From: Ga0077555 sp050250755
Lineage (GTDB): Bacteria > Pseudomonadota > Alphaproteobacteria > Rhizobiales > Hyphomicrobiaceae
Assembly (NCBI GenBank): GCA_050250755.1
Contig: JBFWOB010000017.1
Location: forward strand, 1-64,000
Direction: 5' to 3'
DNA: 64,000 nucleotides
Shown: piece after piece, positions 36,208-44,992 of the stretch
How positions within the stretch are numbered: the stretch's first letter is position 1
Layout: each line of letters begins with the position of its first letter
Position numbers and translations under genes: made by a program
Notes under the pieces: generated by a model
What the model was told of the DNA's origin: nothing
Database searches by the model: none
The model's input: the letters and a program-made list of their open reading frames with translations, nothing else

Positions 36208-36291
36208 TCTAGTGTCCCTTTTGATTCCGAAGTTCGCCAGAGTGCACAGCTACGTCAGTGAGCGAACTCCGGAAGCAAAAGGGACACTAGA
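36208..36291. repeat. Long inverted repeat (30-base arms), possible dispersed palindromic element
   Basis: The arm 36208-36237 is the inverted repeat of 36262-36291 at 28 of 30 positions, around a 24-base centre. Both ends read TCTAGTGTCCCTTTTG from outside in. No gene lies inside, and no run of T follows either arm. Arm length and precision suggest a dispersed palindrome (REP or mini-MITE type) more than a terminator, but no second copy was noticed in this window. Confidence 0.6.
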
Positions 36292-36466
36292 CGCGACTGC
36301 CCCACTCCTCGGCACGCCGCGCACTCTGAGCGGCGAGTATACGATCCGCTCGCCGAAAAAAAGTGCGCGTATGCTCCGATCACGCGGAAATGACGCGCCG
36401 AGCCTAAGCTGTCGTCGCGTCGTCAGGGAAACATTCGATTAAAATCGCCCCGTTACGCAGCCCGTC

Positions 36467-36751
36467 TCAACGCCGACGCGGCGGCGGCCTGCGACCACCC
36501 CCACCGGCACCGGGAGGCGGCGGCGAGCGCGTATCCTTATGGCGGAAATTGATGCGCCCCTTCGATAGATCATACGGGGTCATCTCGACCGTGACGCGGT
36601 CACCGGCCAGAATACGGATGCGGTTCTTCTTCATGCGGCCTGACGTATAGGCAACGACCTCGTGCCCATTCTCGAGTGTCACGCGGCATCGGGCGTCCGG
36701 AAGAACCTCCGCCACAACACCTTCGAACTCGAGCATCTCTTCCTTGGCCAT
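36467..36751 (-). CDS. infA: Translation initiation factor IF-1
   Basis: OB-fold factor that occupies the ribosomal A site during initiation, 94 residues. The family core MAKEEMLEFEGVVAEVLPDA (start) and GRMKKNRIRILAGDRVTVEM fits well; the usual length is 72, and the extra 22 residues form a Pro/Gly/Arg tail (RSPPPPGAGGGG then RRR). Such tailed IF-1 paralogues are common in Hyphomicrobiales, so a second, standard infA probably exists elsewhere. GGAG lies 6 bases before ATG 36751. Confidence 0.95.
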   Translation of the reverse strand: MAKEEMLEFEGVVAEVLPDARCRVTLENGHEVVAYTSGRMKKNRIRILAGDRVTVEMTPYDLSKGRINFRHKDTRSPPPPGAGGGGRRPPPRRR

Positions 36752-36875
36752 ATAGTCTCCACTTCTGTCACGACGACAGGGGCAGGCGCGTCGCGCACCC
36801 CCAAACTCAAGCTCGCCTGACAAGATTATTCAAGAAGTGAGCGTTGCGCTCACTTCGCGCGCCGACCGCGACAAG

Positions 36876-36942
36876 GGGCCACGTCGCTCGACCGTGGCCC
36901 GCACTATTCATCGGCCGGACGAGTGCCGCGCGTGCGCGGCAC
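36876..36942. terminator. Two hairpins between cspA and infA
   Basis: Two perfect 8-bp stems are seen: 36876-36883 with 36893-36900 (9-base loop), and 36923-36930 with 36935-36942 (4-base loop). They lie about 100-165 bases downstream of the cold-shock gene on the minus strand and upstream of infA. They may end cspA transcription; there is no T-run, so this is tentative. Confidence 0.35.
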
Positions 36943-37040
36943 CGTGCCTGCTGGGCGCCTGCCTAGTGCCATCACGGACCTAAGGCTAAGCTGGCCCGCC
37001 TAGCAACCGCCGAGGAGTGAACGTCCCCGGCAGCCTGGCA

Positions 37041-37244
37041 TCAGGTCTTGAGGTTGACCGCGGCGCTCTTGCCGTTGCGGCCCTTCTCGATCTCGTACGT
37101 GATGCGCTGGCCCTCGCGCAGGCCAGTCAGACCGGCCCGTTCCACGGCTGAGATGTGAACGAACACGTCGTTACCACCCTCGTCCGGTTGGATAAAGCCA
37201 TAGCCCTTCTGCGCGTTGAACCATTTCACGATGCCAGTGGCCAT
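37041..37244 (-). CDS. Cold-shock protein (CspA family)
   Basis: Single-strand nucleic-acid-binding OB-fold protein of 67 residues. RNP1 KGYGFIQ and RNP2 VFVHIS motifs are intact within MATGIVKWFNAQKGYGFIQP (start). The gene has a leader of about 125 bases from a candidate promoter at 37376-37403, as usual for cold-shock genes whose mRNA leader is thermo-responsive. Confidence 0.96.
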   Translation of the reverse strand: MATGIVKWFNAQKGYGFIQPDEGGNDVFVHISAVERAGLTGLREGQRITYEIEKGRNGKSAAVNLKT

Positions 37245-37615
37245 TCTAGTGCTCCAAAGAGGTCGTAGGCTCCCAACACTAGCGCCGGAAACCATCAAAT
37301 CACGCATTGGAGTGGTAACAAGGTCAGCCACATAAGCTGTCGTGTAGTGCGCACCAAAGCGAGTTCGACGCGCGGAATATATGTGGTTTGCGCGCAAACG
37401 CAAGACTGTTTGATAAGCAATTCGGCAATAGAGTGCCGTCGAGTGGCGACCGGCGGTCGGCATTCGTTAGAACGAATTGTGACAGGAGCCCGCCCGTTAT
37501 GCTAGGTACCCCATGGTCGCAGGGGAAAGCGGGACTCCGAGAAGCCGCAGACTTGCCAATGGTTTCCATGGTGTACGCCCAGGTTTCGGATTAACTCGGA
37601 TCACCACAGACATTC
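37245..37615. other. Divergent intergenic region between cspA and selA
   Basis: This 371-base gap contains the cspA promoter candidate and its leader on the left. The selA side holds no clear Shine-Dalgarno or promoter. Apart from these no gene or repeat was recognised. Confidence 0.45.
37376..37403 (-). promoter_or_regulatory. Candidate sigma-70 promoter of the cold-shock gene
   Basis: On the minus strand TTGCGT (37403-37398) and TATATT (37381-37376) are separated by 16 bases. This is a good -35/-10 pair in otherwise GC-rich sequence and implies a 5' leader of about 125 bases. Confidence 0.45.
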
Positions 37616-39046
37616 ATGAATCGTAACGTCAGCCAGATACCGTCCGTCGATGAGATCCTGAACAACGAGATTTCTGTTGCAGCCATCGCACGCTATGGCC
37701 ACCAACTTGCGGTTAATGCGGTACGTGCGGCGCTCGATCTCTATCGCCAGCGGGTGCACGAGCAACGTGACGCCGCCATGGAGCGCCCCGAAGCGGCAAA
37801 GGCCATCGCGGTCGCGGCATCCGAGGCGCTTGCCATGTCCGAGGCGCCCCGCGTCCGGCGAGTGTTTAATCTGACCGGCACCGTGTTGCATACGAACCTT
37901 GGCCGCGCCGTCCTCGCCGATGCAGCGATCGAGGCTGCCATCCAGGCGATGCGCCATCCAGTGGCACTCGAGTTCGATATCGAAAGCGGCGGACGGGGCG
38001 AGCGCGACGACGCTATCCGCTCTCTCGTGTGCGAATTGACGGGCGCCGAGGATGCGATCGCCGTCAACAACAATGCCGCCGCGGTGCTGCTCGTTCTCAA
38101 CACGCTGGGCACAGGCAAAAGCACCATCGTCTCGCGCGGCGAGCTCATTGAAATCGGTGGCGCTTTCCGCATGCCGGATATCATGGCGCGCGCCGGCACA
38201 AAGCTGGTCGAGGTCGGCACGACGAACCGAACGCATCTAAGGGACTATCAAACCGCGATCGATGCCGACACAGCCCTGCTGATGAAGGTGCACACGTCGA
38301 ACTATCTGATCCAAGGCTTCACGGCCGAGGTCTCCGCAACGCAACTCGCGGCCCTTGCACGAGAAAAGAGCGTGCCGCTGGTGGATGACCTGGGTTCGGG
38401 CACGATCGTCGATCTGGCGCGGTGGGGTCTCCGGCCTGAACGCACGGTCATGGACGCCATTCGCGATGGCGCCGATGTCGTCACGTTCTCGGGCGACAAG
38501 CTCCTCGGCGGTGTGCAGGCGGGGTTCGTGGTCGGGCGTCGTGATCTGGTGCAGCGCTGTGCGAAGAATCCGATGAAGCGCGCGATGCGGCTCGACAAGG
38601 TCCGCCTCGCGGCACTCGAGGCCACATTGAAGCTCTACCGCGACCCGGCTCGGCTGGCTGAACGGCTGCCGACGCTGCGTCTGCTGACGAGGCCCGTGGC
38701 GGAACTGGAGACGATCGCGACGCGGCTCGTGCCGATCGTCGGCACCACGCTTGGCGAGGACGACTTCGAGGTCGACGCGGTTCCCTGCGCTAGCCAGATT
38801 GGCTCGGGGGCGCTGCCTCTCGAGACCATTCCCAGCGTCGCTATCCGCGTTTGCCTCTCGGGCCGACGCGAGAGTGGCCGTCGCATTCAAGGGCTTGCGG
38901 CGGCATTTCGGGCCCTCCCCATTCCCGTGATCGGCCGGATCGAGAAGGGCGCCCTGGTGATGGATCTCCGCGGTCTCGATGATGAGGCGAGTTTCGTCGC
39001 CGGACTGTCGGCGCTCGACGTGCGTCAGATCTCGGGGCCGGCGTAA
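37616..39046 (+). CDS. selA: L-seryl-tRNA(Sec) selenium transferase SelA
   Basis: PLP enzyme that turns Ser-tRNA(Sec) into Sec-tRNA(Sec), 476 residues, normal length. Motifs in order are IPSVDEILN at the start, VFNLTGTVLHTNLGRAVL near residue 85, VNNNAAAVLLVLNTL near 145, RGELIEIGGAFRMPDIM, and the PLP Lys in TFSGDKLLGGVQAG near residue 300. ATG 37616 lacks an obvious ribosome-binding site. No selB, selC or selD follows, which is unusual because selA and selB are often adjacent. Their presence elsewhere would mean the cell makes selenoproteins. Confidence 0.95.
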   Translation: MNRNVSQIPSVDEILNNEISVAAIARYGHQLAVNAVRAALDLYRQRVHEQRDAAMERPEAAKAIAVAASEALAMSEAPRVRRVFNLTGTVLHTNLGRAVLADAAIEAAIQAMRHPVALEFDIESGGRGERDDAIRSLVCELTGAEDAIAVNNNAAAVLLVLNTLGTGKSTIVSRGELIEIGGAFRMPDIMARAGTKLVEVGTTNRTHLRDYQTAIDADTALLMKVHTSNYLIQGFTAEVSATQLAALAREKSVPLVDDLGSGTIVDLARWGLRPERTVMDAIRDGADVVTFSGDKLLGGVQAGFVVGRRDLVQRCAKNPMKRAMRLDKVRLAALEATLKLYRDPARLAERLPTLRLLTRPVAELETIATRLVPIVGTTLGEDDFEVDAVPCASQIGSGALPLETIPSVAIRVCLSGRRESGRRIQGLAAAFRALPIPVIGRIEKGALVMDLRGLDDEASFVAGLSALDVRQISGPA

Positions 39047-39112
39047 GCGTGTCTGCAGGCGTCACGGTCGTGCAAGCCGGATTGCTTGTGTCGATCACAG
39101 CCGGTCCGAGAA

Positions 39113-39148
39113 ATCCCGGCGCGGCACGCTCCGCACGCCGCCCGGGAT
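39113..39148. terminator. Hairpin between convergent selA and the dehydratase gene
   Basis: ATCCCGG at 39113-39119 pairs with CCGGGAT at 39142-39148, and inner CGGC/GCCG pairs extend the stem. It lies 66 bases after selA and 20 bases after the convergent gene's stop, so it may serve both as a terminator. Confidence 0.45.
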
Positions 39149-39167
39149 CGCAGCATTTACTCGCGCG

Positions 39168-41027
39168 TTAATGATTGTCGCGCGGGATGCCCTTCGTCTT
39201 GGCGATGCGCTGATACTTAACCGCCGGTTTCAACACCATTCCGTTCGACAGCTCATCCACCATACCGCGCTGGATTTCCTGCCAGGGCGTCTGGCTCTCG
39301 GGATACTTGTAACCACCCGCCTTCGCTAGCGATTCACGGCGCTTGGCCAGTTCCTCATTCGAAATCAGAATGTCGGCCGAACGCCGATTGAGATCGATCC
39401 GCACTTTGTCGCCGGTTTTCAGCAGCGCCAGTCCGCTACCCGGAGCCGCTGCTTCCGGAGAGGCATTGAGGATCGAGGGGCTCCCCGAGGTACCCGACTG
39501 ACGTCCGTCGCCGATGCACGGGAGTGCTGAGATGCCCTTCTTCAGCAGATAGTCGGGCGCACGCATGTTCACGACCTCTGCGGCACCCGGATAGCCGACC
39601 GGCCCCGCGCCGCGCATGAAGAGCAGGCACGTTCCGTCGATCTTCAGTTTCGGATCATCAATGCGCGCATGATAGTCCTCTGGACCATCGAAGACGATGG
39701 CGCGACCTTCAAAGGCGTTTGGGTCCTCGGCATTCGACAGGTAGCGCTGACGGAACTCGTCCGAGATTACCGACGTCTTCATGATGGCGCTGTCAAAAAG
39801 GTTTCCCTTGAGGTTCAGGAATCCGGCCGACTTCACCATAGGCTCGTCGTATGGCTTGATCACCTTGCGATCCCACGACAGCTTGCCCAGGCAATTGTCG
39901 TGGAGTGTGCGCCCGTTGACCGTCAGTGCCTTCTTGTTGATTTTGCCTTCCGCGATCAGCTCAGCGACAACCGCGGGCAGCCCACCGGCCCGATGGTATT
40001 CCTCGCCAAGATACTCGCCCGCTGGCTGCAGGTTGACGAGCAGCGGGACGTCGTAACCGATCCGTTCCCAGTCATCGTTATCGAGCTCGACGCCGATGTG
40101 ACGCGCAATGGCATTCAGATGGATCGGTGCGTTGGTGGATCCCCCGATCGCAGAATTGACGGCGATAGCGTTCTCGAACGCCTCACGCGTGAGGATGTCC
40201 GACGTTTTCAGATCCTCCCACACCATCTCGACAATGCGCTTGCCCGTCTCATAGGCCATCTGCTGGCGCTCGCGATAGGGCGCGGGGATCGCCGCGCAGC
40301 CCGGCAGCGACATACCAAGCGCTTCGGCGAGCGAGTTCATCGTCGAGGCCGTGCCCATGGTGTTGCAGTGACCCGCCGACGGCGCGGAGGAGGCAACGAG
40401 CTCGAGAAATTCCTTATATTCAATCTCGCCACGCGCCATCATCTCGCGCGCTTTCCAGACAATCGTGCCCGAGCCCGTCCGCTCGCCTTTGAACCAGCCA
40501 TTCAGCATGGGGCCGCCGGAGAGTACGATCGCTGGAATATCGACGGTTGCCGCCGCCATGATCTGGCTCGGCGTGGTCTTGTCGCAGCCCGTCGTCAGCA
40601 CGACGCCATCGATGGGATAACCGTAGAGTATTTCTACGAGGCCGAGGTAGGCGAGGTTCCGGTCGAGGCTCGCGGTCGGACGCTTGCATGTCTCCTGGAT
40701 CGGATGCAGCGGAAATTCAAATGCGATCCCGCCTGCCTCGCGGATGCCTTCGCGGATGCGCTCCGCAAGAAAGATGTGATGGCGATTACAGGGGCTGAGA
40801 TCCGAGCCCGACTGCGCGATGCCGATGATCGGCTTGCCCGACTGCAGCTCGTCGAGCGTCAGTCCATAGTTCATTGTCCGCTCGAGATAGAGCGCGGTCA
40901 TGTCCACGTTGTGCGGGTTGTCGAACCAGGCCTTCGAGCGTAGCTCGGCTGGCTTCACGCGGCGTTTGCTTCCATTGCCTTTGCTACCGTTCTTGCCGTT
41001 GTTTTGTGCTTTTTTCGGCTCTTTCAT
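39168..41027 (-). CDS. IlvD/Edd-family dehydratase
   Basis: Fe-S dehydratase of the dihydroxy-acid/sugar-acid family, 619 residues from ATG 41027 (GAGGAAG upstream). The three cluster-ligand Cys positions are in SDLSPCNRHH, TTGCDKTTPSQ and SAGHCNTMG; GRQSGTSGSPSILN lies near residue 500. The Lys/Asn/Gly-rich N-terminus of 30 residues precedes the domain. The sequence looks more like the sugar-acid dehydratases (arabinonate or xylonate type) than IlvD of the branched-chain pathway; no other sugar or ilv gene is adjacent. Substrate is open. Confidence 0.88.
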   Translation of the reverse strand: MKEPKKAQNNGKNGSKGNGSKRRVKPAELRSKAWFDNPHNVDMTALYLERTMNYGLTLDELQSGKPIIGIAQSGSDLSPCNRHHIFLAERIREGIREAGGIAFEFPLHPIQETCKRPTASLDRNLAYLGLVEILYGYPIDGVVLTTGCDKTTPSQIMAAATVDIPAIVLSGGPMLNGWFKGERTGSGTIVWKAREMMARGEIEYKEFLELVASSAPSAGHCNTMGTASTMNSLAEALGMSLPGCAAIPAPYRERQQMAYETGKRIVEMVWEDLKTSDILTREAFENAIAVNSAIGGSTNAPIHLNAIARHIGVELDNDDWERIGYDVPLLVNLQPAGEYLGEEYHRAGGLPAVVAELIAEGKINKKALTVNGRTLHDNCLGKLSWDRKVIKPYDEPMVKSAGFLNLKGNLFDSAIMKTSVISDEFRQRYLSNAEDPNAFEGRAIVFDGPEDYHARIDDPKLKIDGTCLLFMRGAGPVGYPGAAEVVNMRAPDYLLKKGISALPCIGDGRQSGTSGSPSILNASPEAAAPGSGLALLKTGDKVRIDLNRRSADILISNEELAKRRESLAKAGGYKYPESQTPWQEIQRGMVDELSNGMVLKPAVKYQRIAKTKGIPRDNH

Positions 41028-41222
41028 TGGGTGCTTCCTCAAGTCATTCCACCGCGATGTCGTTATCCGAGACTAGAACTCGCCGCAGGACGGCGCAACG
41101 CGGGTCCGCCGAATGTCGGCGCCCGGTTGCGCCCGCGCGAGCGACATTTTCATCCGTTGTGCCGATCACGTGATGGCGTGCTAAGACTGGCCGCGTTCAA
41201 TCACCCGAGGAGACCCCCCAAA

Positions 41223-41570
41223 ATGGCGATCACGCGTCACGAGTCGAAAGGCATCCTTTCGAAGGTCGTCGAAGCGAACGGCTTCGTCTTTACAGCCGGC
41301 ATTACCGCGAACAACGTCAATCAGGACGTGACGGCCCAGACCCGCGAGGTCACGAAAGAGATCGACCGGCTGCTCGCGCTTTGCGGCACCGACAAGTCGA
41401 AGATCGTCTCGGCAACCATCTGGGTTCCGGATATCCGCCTGCGCGACAAGATGAACGTCGCCTACAATGAGTGGACCGGCGGCCAGAACCTGCCCGGCCG
41501 CGCCTGCGTCGAGGCGAAGCTCGCCGACCCAGCCGTCCTGGTCGAGATCGCGGTCGTCGCTGCGAAATGA
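41223..41570 (+). CDS. RidA family protein (copy 1)
   Basis: Member of the YjgF/YER057c/UK114 (RidA) family, 115 residues. Family features are FVFTAGITANNV near residue 21, SATIWVPDIRLRDKMN near 63, and the conserved Arg in LPGRACVEAKLADPAVLVEI near residue 93 (partly quoted). Canonical RidA trimers hydrolyse 2-iminobutyrate/2-iminopropionate. The active-site Arg is present here. It precedes a paralogue by 81 bases. Confidence 0.93.
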   Translation: MAITRHESKGILSKVVEANGFVFTAGITANNVNQDVTAQTREVTKEIDRLLALCGTDKSKIVSATIWVPDIRLRDKMNVAYNEWTGGQNLPGRACVEAKLADPAVLVEIAVVAAK

Positions 41571-41651
41571 TGGGCGGCGCGCAGGGAGGCGCCACTGTCG
41601 TCTTCCCTGCCGCCAGCCTCGATTCGTCAAACGCCCCGACGGGAGACCTCC

Positions 41652-42002
41652 ATGGCCATTGTCCGCCGTGAGCTCGAAGCCATTCTGGCCAACGTCGTCG
41701 AAGCCGAACCGTTCGTCTTCACGGCTGGTGCTATTGCAGACGATCTGACGCTCGACGTTGCTGGGCAGGCCCGCGAAGCCTTTCGCGATCTCGACAAGTT
41801 CCTCGCCCAGTGCGGTTCGTCGAAGTCAAACATCCTTTGGGTGACGATCTGGCTTTCAGACATCCGCTTGCGCGATGCCATGAACAAAGCCTGGCTCGAA
41901 TGGGTCGATCCGGACAACCTGCCTGCACGCGCCTGTATCGAAGGCAAGATGGCGGACGCCGAGTGCCTTTTCGAGGCACAGATTATTGCGGCCAAGGGCT
42001 GA
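41652..42002 (+). CDS. RidA family protein (copy 2)
   Basis: Second RidA-family protein, 116 residues, clearly paralogous to copy 1 (FVFTAGAIADDL, TIWLSDIRLRDAMN, LPARACIEGKMADAECLFE). The conserved Arg is retained. Many diverged surface positions suggest a different substrate or hetero-trimer formation with copy 1. It is followed 32 bases on by a thioesterase gene, and the three probably form one unit. Confidence 0.92.
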   Translation: MAIVRRELEAILANVVEAEPFVFTAGAIADDLTLDVAGQAREAFRDLDKFLAQCGSSKSNILWVTIWLSDIRLRDAMNKAWLEWVDPDNLPARACIEGKMADAECLFEAQIIAAKG

Positions 42003-42034
42003 AACCGGCGCGGGACGAAGAAGAAAGCAGGATC

Positions 42035-42484
42035 ATGAGCACTGAGCGTCCCCGGATCGGACAGCGCGCCGACTACCGGCACTTCATGCAAATCCCGACT
42101 CGCTGGATGGACAACGACGTCTACGGCCACGTCAACAACGTGAACTACTACTCGTATTTCGATACCCTGATTAATCGCTACCTGATCGATGAGGGACGCC
42201 TCGACTTTCACAACGGGACGATCATTGGTCTCGCCGTCGAAAGCCTTTGTCGCTACCACAAATCGTTCTCCTACCCCGACGTGATCGATGCAGGGCTTCG
42301 CATCGGCAGGCTTGGCACGTCATCGGTGCGCTACGAGATCGGGCTTTTCGCCGAGAACGAGGACACGGCACGCGCCGAGGGACATTTCGTGCACGTCTTT
42401 GTCGAACGTAAGAGCCAACGCCCGACGCCGATCCCAGAGCCCATGCGTGGGGCCCTCGCCCGCCTCGTCGTGCCGGCGCCTTAG
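42035..42484 (+). CDS. Acyl-CoA thioesterase (4HBT hotdog family)
   Basis: Hotdog-fold thioesterase of 149 residues. The signature RWMDNDVYGHVNNVNYYSYF near residues 23-42 carries the catalytic Asp, as in 4-hydroxybenzoyl-CoA thioesterase and YbgC-like proteins. ATG 42035 has AGGA nearby. It lies after two RidA genes. The acyl substrate is unknown. Confidence 0.92.
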   Translation: MSTERPRIGQRADYRHFMQIPTRWMDNDVYGHVNNVNYYSYFDTLINRYLIDEGRLDFHNGTIIGLAVESLCRYHKSFSYPDVIDAGLRIGRLGTSSVRYEIGLFAENEDTARAEGHFVHVFVERKSQRPTPIPEPMRGALARLVVPAP

Positions 42485-42666
42485 GCCCACGCGACTCTGG
42501 AAGAATTCTATACTTCTGTTGCCTACTCGCCACGTCTGGTGCATCGCCGCCATCGTCGTCGGAATTCGCACGTCTGCGGCGCCTCGGGCGCTAGGCCATC
42601 GTCCATCAAATCAGGCATGTCCCGAAGTGGACGGCCGGACTGCGCCGAAACTGACGGAGACGATGA

Positions 42667-43014
42667 ATGACACTGCGGAGGTCGTTGTTGGTAGCGGCGG
42701 GTCTGCTCGCTATCGGTGCCACGTCTGCCACCGCCCAGGGCCTGAACCTGTCGGGCATTCATGAGCAAGTTCGCGTTGGCGGCAAGGTCTGCATGAAAGA
42801 CCACTTCCACGACGGAAGCAGCAACAACATGGCGACGCGAAAGGCCGCCGAAACGGAAGCCATGAGGGTTTGGCAGGATTTCACGGCGTGGGAGTACGGA
42901 CGCGCGTGGGGTAGCTTCCGTATGTCCGAAAGCAAGGGCGTGAAGTGCAGCGGCGCAGATCGCGACCGCTCGTGGAGCTGCCAAGTCACCGCTCGGCCGT
43001 GCCGTCGCCGCTGA
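42667..43014 (+). CDS. Small secreted protein of unknown function
   Basis: Protein of 115 residues with a clear signal peptide (MTLRRSLLVAAGLLAIG, cleavage near ATA-Q). The mature part has four Cys (CMKDHFHDG, VKCSG, SWSCQV, RPCRR), enough for two disulfides, a central WQDFTAWEYGRAWGSFR segment and a basic end. I recall similar secreted proteins in other Hyphomicrobiales, none with a known role. No domain is recognised. Confidence 0.7.
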   Translation: MTLRRSLLVAAGLLAIGATSATAQGLNLSGIHEQVRVGGKVCMKDHFHDGSSNNMATRKAAETEAMRVWQDFTAWEYGRAWGSFRMSESKGVKCSGADRDRSWSCQVTARPCRRR

Positions 43015-43068
43015 GAGTAACGGAGTAACGGCGCGCGCAGCCGATAGCGCATCGACGCGACAGACAAA

Positions 43069-44934
43069 TTATCGGCGACCGAAAAGCCTTTCGATGTCGC
43101 CGAGTTTCAACTCGACATAAGTTGGTCGGCCATGGTTGCACTGCCCAGACAAGGGGGTTGCCTCCATGTCGCGTAGAAGTGCATTCATTTCTTCCGGCGT
43201 GAGCTTTCGTCCTGCGCGCACGCTGCCGTGGCAGGCCATCGTTGCGCACACGGCCTCCAGTCGATCCCGAAGGGACGTTGTTCCGTTTCCGTCGAGCACG
43301 TTGCTCAGGAGATCCCGGACGAGACCTTTCACATCGACCTTGCCGAGCAGTGCCGGCACTTCGCGCACCGCGACGGCACCCGGCCCGAACGGCTCGAGTG
43401 CCAGCCCAAGCTCCGCGAGATCGTGGGACCAATCCGCCAGAAGCGCGGCCTCGTCCTCGTCCATCTCAACGATCTCAGGAATGAGCAGGCCTTGCCGCGT
43501 CACACCGCCGTTGGCAAGCATCGCTTTCATGCGCTCATAGACGAGCCGTTCGTGTGCAGCGTGCTGGTCGACGATCACCACCGAGTTACGCGTTTCCGCA
43601 ACGATATAAGTCTCATGCAGTTGCGCACGGGCCGCCCCGAGCGGTTGGTCGAGCAATGCCTCGGGCACCGCTGCAAATGCCGCGCGGGTATCCGCCGACG
43701 GCGCGATATTCATGTCGAGCGGCGCCTGGAGCAGTTCGCCGAAGCCGCCTGAATATGGGCGCGTGTCTCGTGATCGCTGAGCCGCTACCCCGTATGCTGG
43801 GCCACCATCATCCACCGCAGCGCGAGCGGCACTCGATGACATCTCAGCCGATTGCGGTGTGCCCCATTGACTTCCCCTTGCGTGGCCACGCGCCATCGTA
43901 TCCAGCGTCCGCGCGCCGCCGAGCGTGGTCGCCCGATGCCCCGCCCCCTCAAGGGCGTGCCGCAGCCCGCCGACGATGAGGCTCCGCGCGGTTGCGGCAT
44001 CGCGAAAGCGAACCTCGGCCTTGGTCGGGTGCACGTTGACGTCCACCTCGCGCGGGTCGAGTTCGACGAAGAGTGCGAGCAGCGGATGGCGACCTTTCGG
44101 CACGAGATCGCCGTAAGCGGCTCGGACGGCGCCGAGCATCAAGCGATCACGCACCGGCCGGCCATTGACGAACAAGAACTGCAAACCCGTATCGGGTCGG
44201 TGCAGGGTCGGCAGCCCTGCGAAGCCGAACACGCGCACGCCTTCGCGCGCGCCATCGAGTGCGAGCGCATCATCGAGAAACTCGCGTCCCATGATCCGCC
44301 CGAGTCGCGCGAGCAGCCCGTTCGAACCCTCAGGTTGAGCCGGCATCACCAACCCCGCGCGCTCGCCGGTCGTCAGTGTGAACGCGACCTGCGGATTGGC
44401 CATCGCGAGCCTCTTGACGGTCTCGGAGATCGCCATGTTCTCCGCCCGCTCCGACTTCATGAACTTCAGCCGTGCCGGTGTTGCCGAGAAAAGTCCGCGG
44501 ACCTCGACGATCGTGCCGCAGTTGAGCGCTGCCGGCCGCGCGTCGCCCTTATCGCCGCGGTCAACCACAATTTCTAGGCCTGATCCGGCGTCGCGCGGGC
44601 GGGTCTTGATCGACAGCGTTGCGACGGAGCCGATGGACGGCAGCGCTTCGCCGCGAAAGCCCAGCGTGACGATGTTGAAAAGATCGTCGTCGGCGAGCTT
44701 GGACGTGGCGTGCCGTTCGACCGCGAGCTCGAGATCGCGCCGATCCATGCCGGCGCCATCGTCGGTGATGCGAACGAGCGACAACCCGCCGGCCGCCGTC
44801 ACAACCTCGATGCTGTGCGCGCCGGCATCGAGCGCGTTCTCAACCAGCTCCTTGACGACACTGGCGGGTCGTTCGATCACCTCGCCCGCAGCGATGCGAT
44901 TGACGGTCTCAGGCCTGAGCTGGCGAACGGCCAC
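43069..44934 (-). CDS. mutL: DNA mismatch repair protein MutL
   Basis: GHKL ATPase/endonuclease of mismatch repair, 621 residues. The start is a GTG at 44934 with GGGAG 7 bases upstream; the open frame continues further upstream with no family similarity. ATPase motifs are Glu32-Asn33 in VENALDAG, DDGAGM near 58 and GFRGEALPSI at 92-101. The C-terminal nuclease motif DQHAAHERLVYE starts at residue 456, so this MutL is the endonuclease-active type, with GSVRAGR and the late CNHGRPT metal motif. It lies 58 bases after pgi. Confidence 0.96.
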   Translation of the reverse strand: MAVRQLRPETVNRIAAGEVIERPASVVKELVENALDAGAHSIEVVTAAGGLSLVRITDDGAGMDRRDLELAVERHATSKLADDDLFNIVTLGFRGEALPSIGSVATLSIKTRPRDAGSGLEIVVDRGDKGDARPAALNCGTIVEVRGLFSATPARLKFMKSERAENMAISETVKRLAMANPQVAFTLTTGERAGLVMPAQPEGSNGLLARLGRIMGREFLDDALALDGAREGVRVFGFAGLPTLHRPDTGLQFLFVNGRPVRDRLMLGAVRAAYGDLVPKGRHPLLALFVELDPREVDVNVHPTKAEVRFRDAATARSLIVGGLRHALEGAGHRATTLGGARTLDTMARGHARGSQWGTPQSAEMSSSAARAAVDDGGPAYGVAAQRSRDTRPYSGGFGELLQAPLDMNIAPSADTRAAFAAVPEALLDQPLGAARAQLHETYIVAETRNSVVIVDQHAAHERLVYERMKAMLANGGVTRQGLLIPEIVEMDEDEAALLADWSHDLAELGLALEPFGPGAVAVREVPALLGKVDVKGLVRDLLSNVLDGNGTTSLRDRLEAVCATMACHGSVRAGRKLTPEEMNALLRDMEATPLSGQCNHGRPTYVELKLGDIERLFGRR

Positions 44935-44992
44935 GCGTACGCTCCCGCGCAAGGACTCATGCACTCGCCCGGACAACGCACGACGCGTCGCG

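Noticed and set aside
36208..36291. Insertion sequence remnant
   Set aside because: Only 84 bases with no transposase trace and no visible target duplication; kept as an inverted repeat of unknown type.
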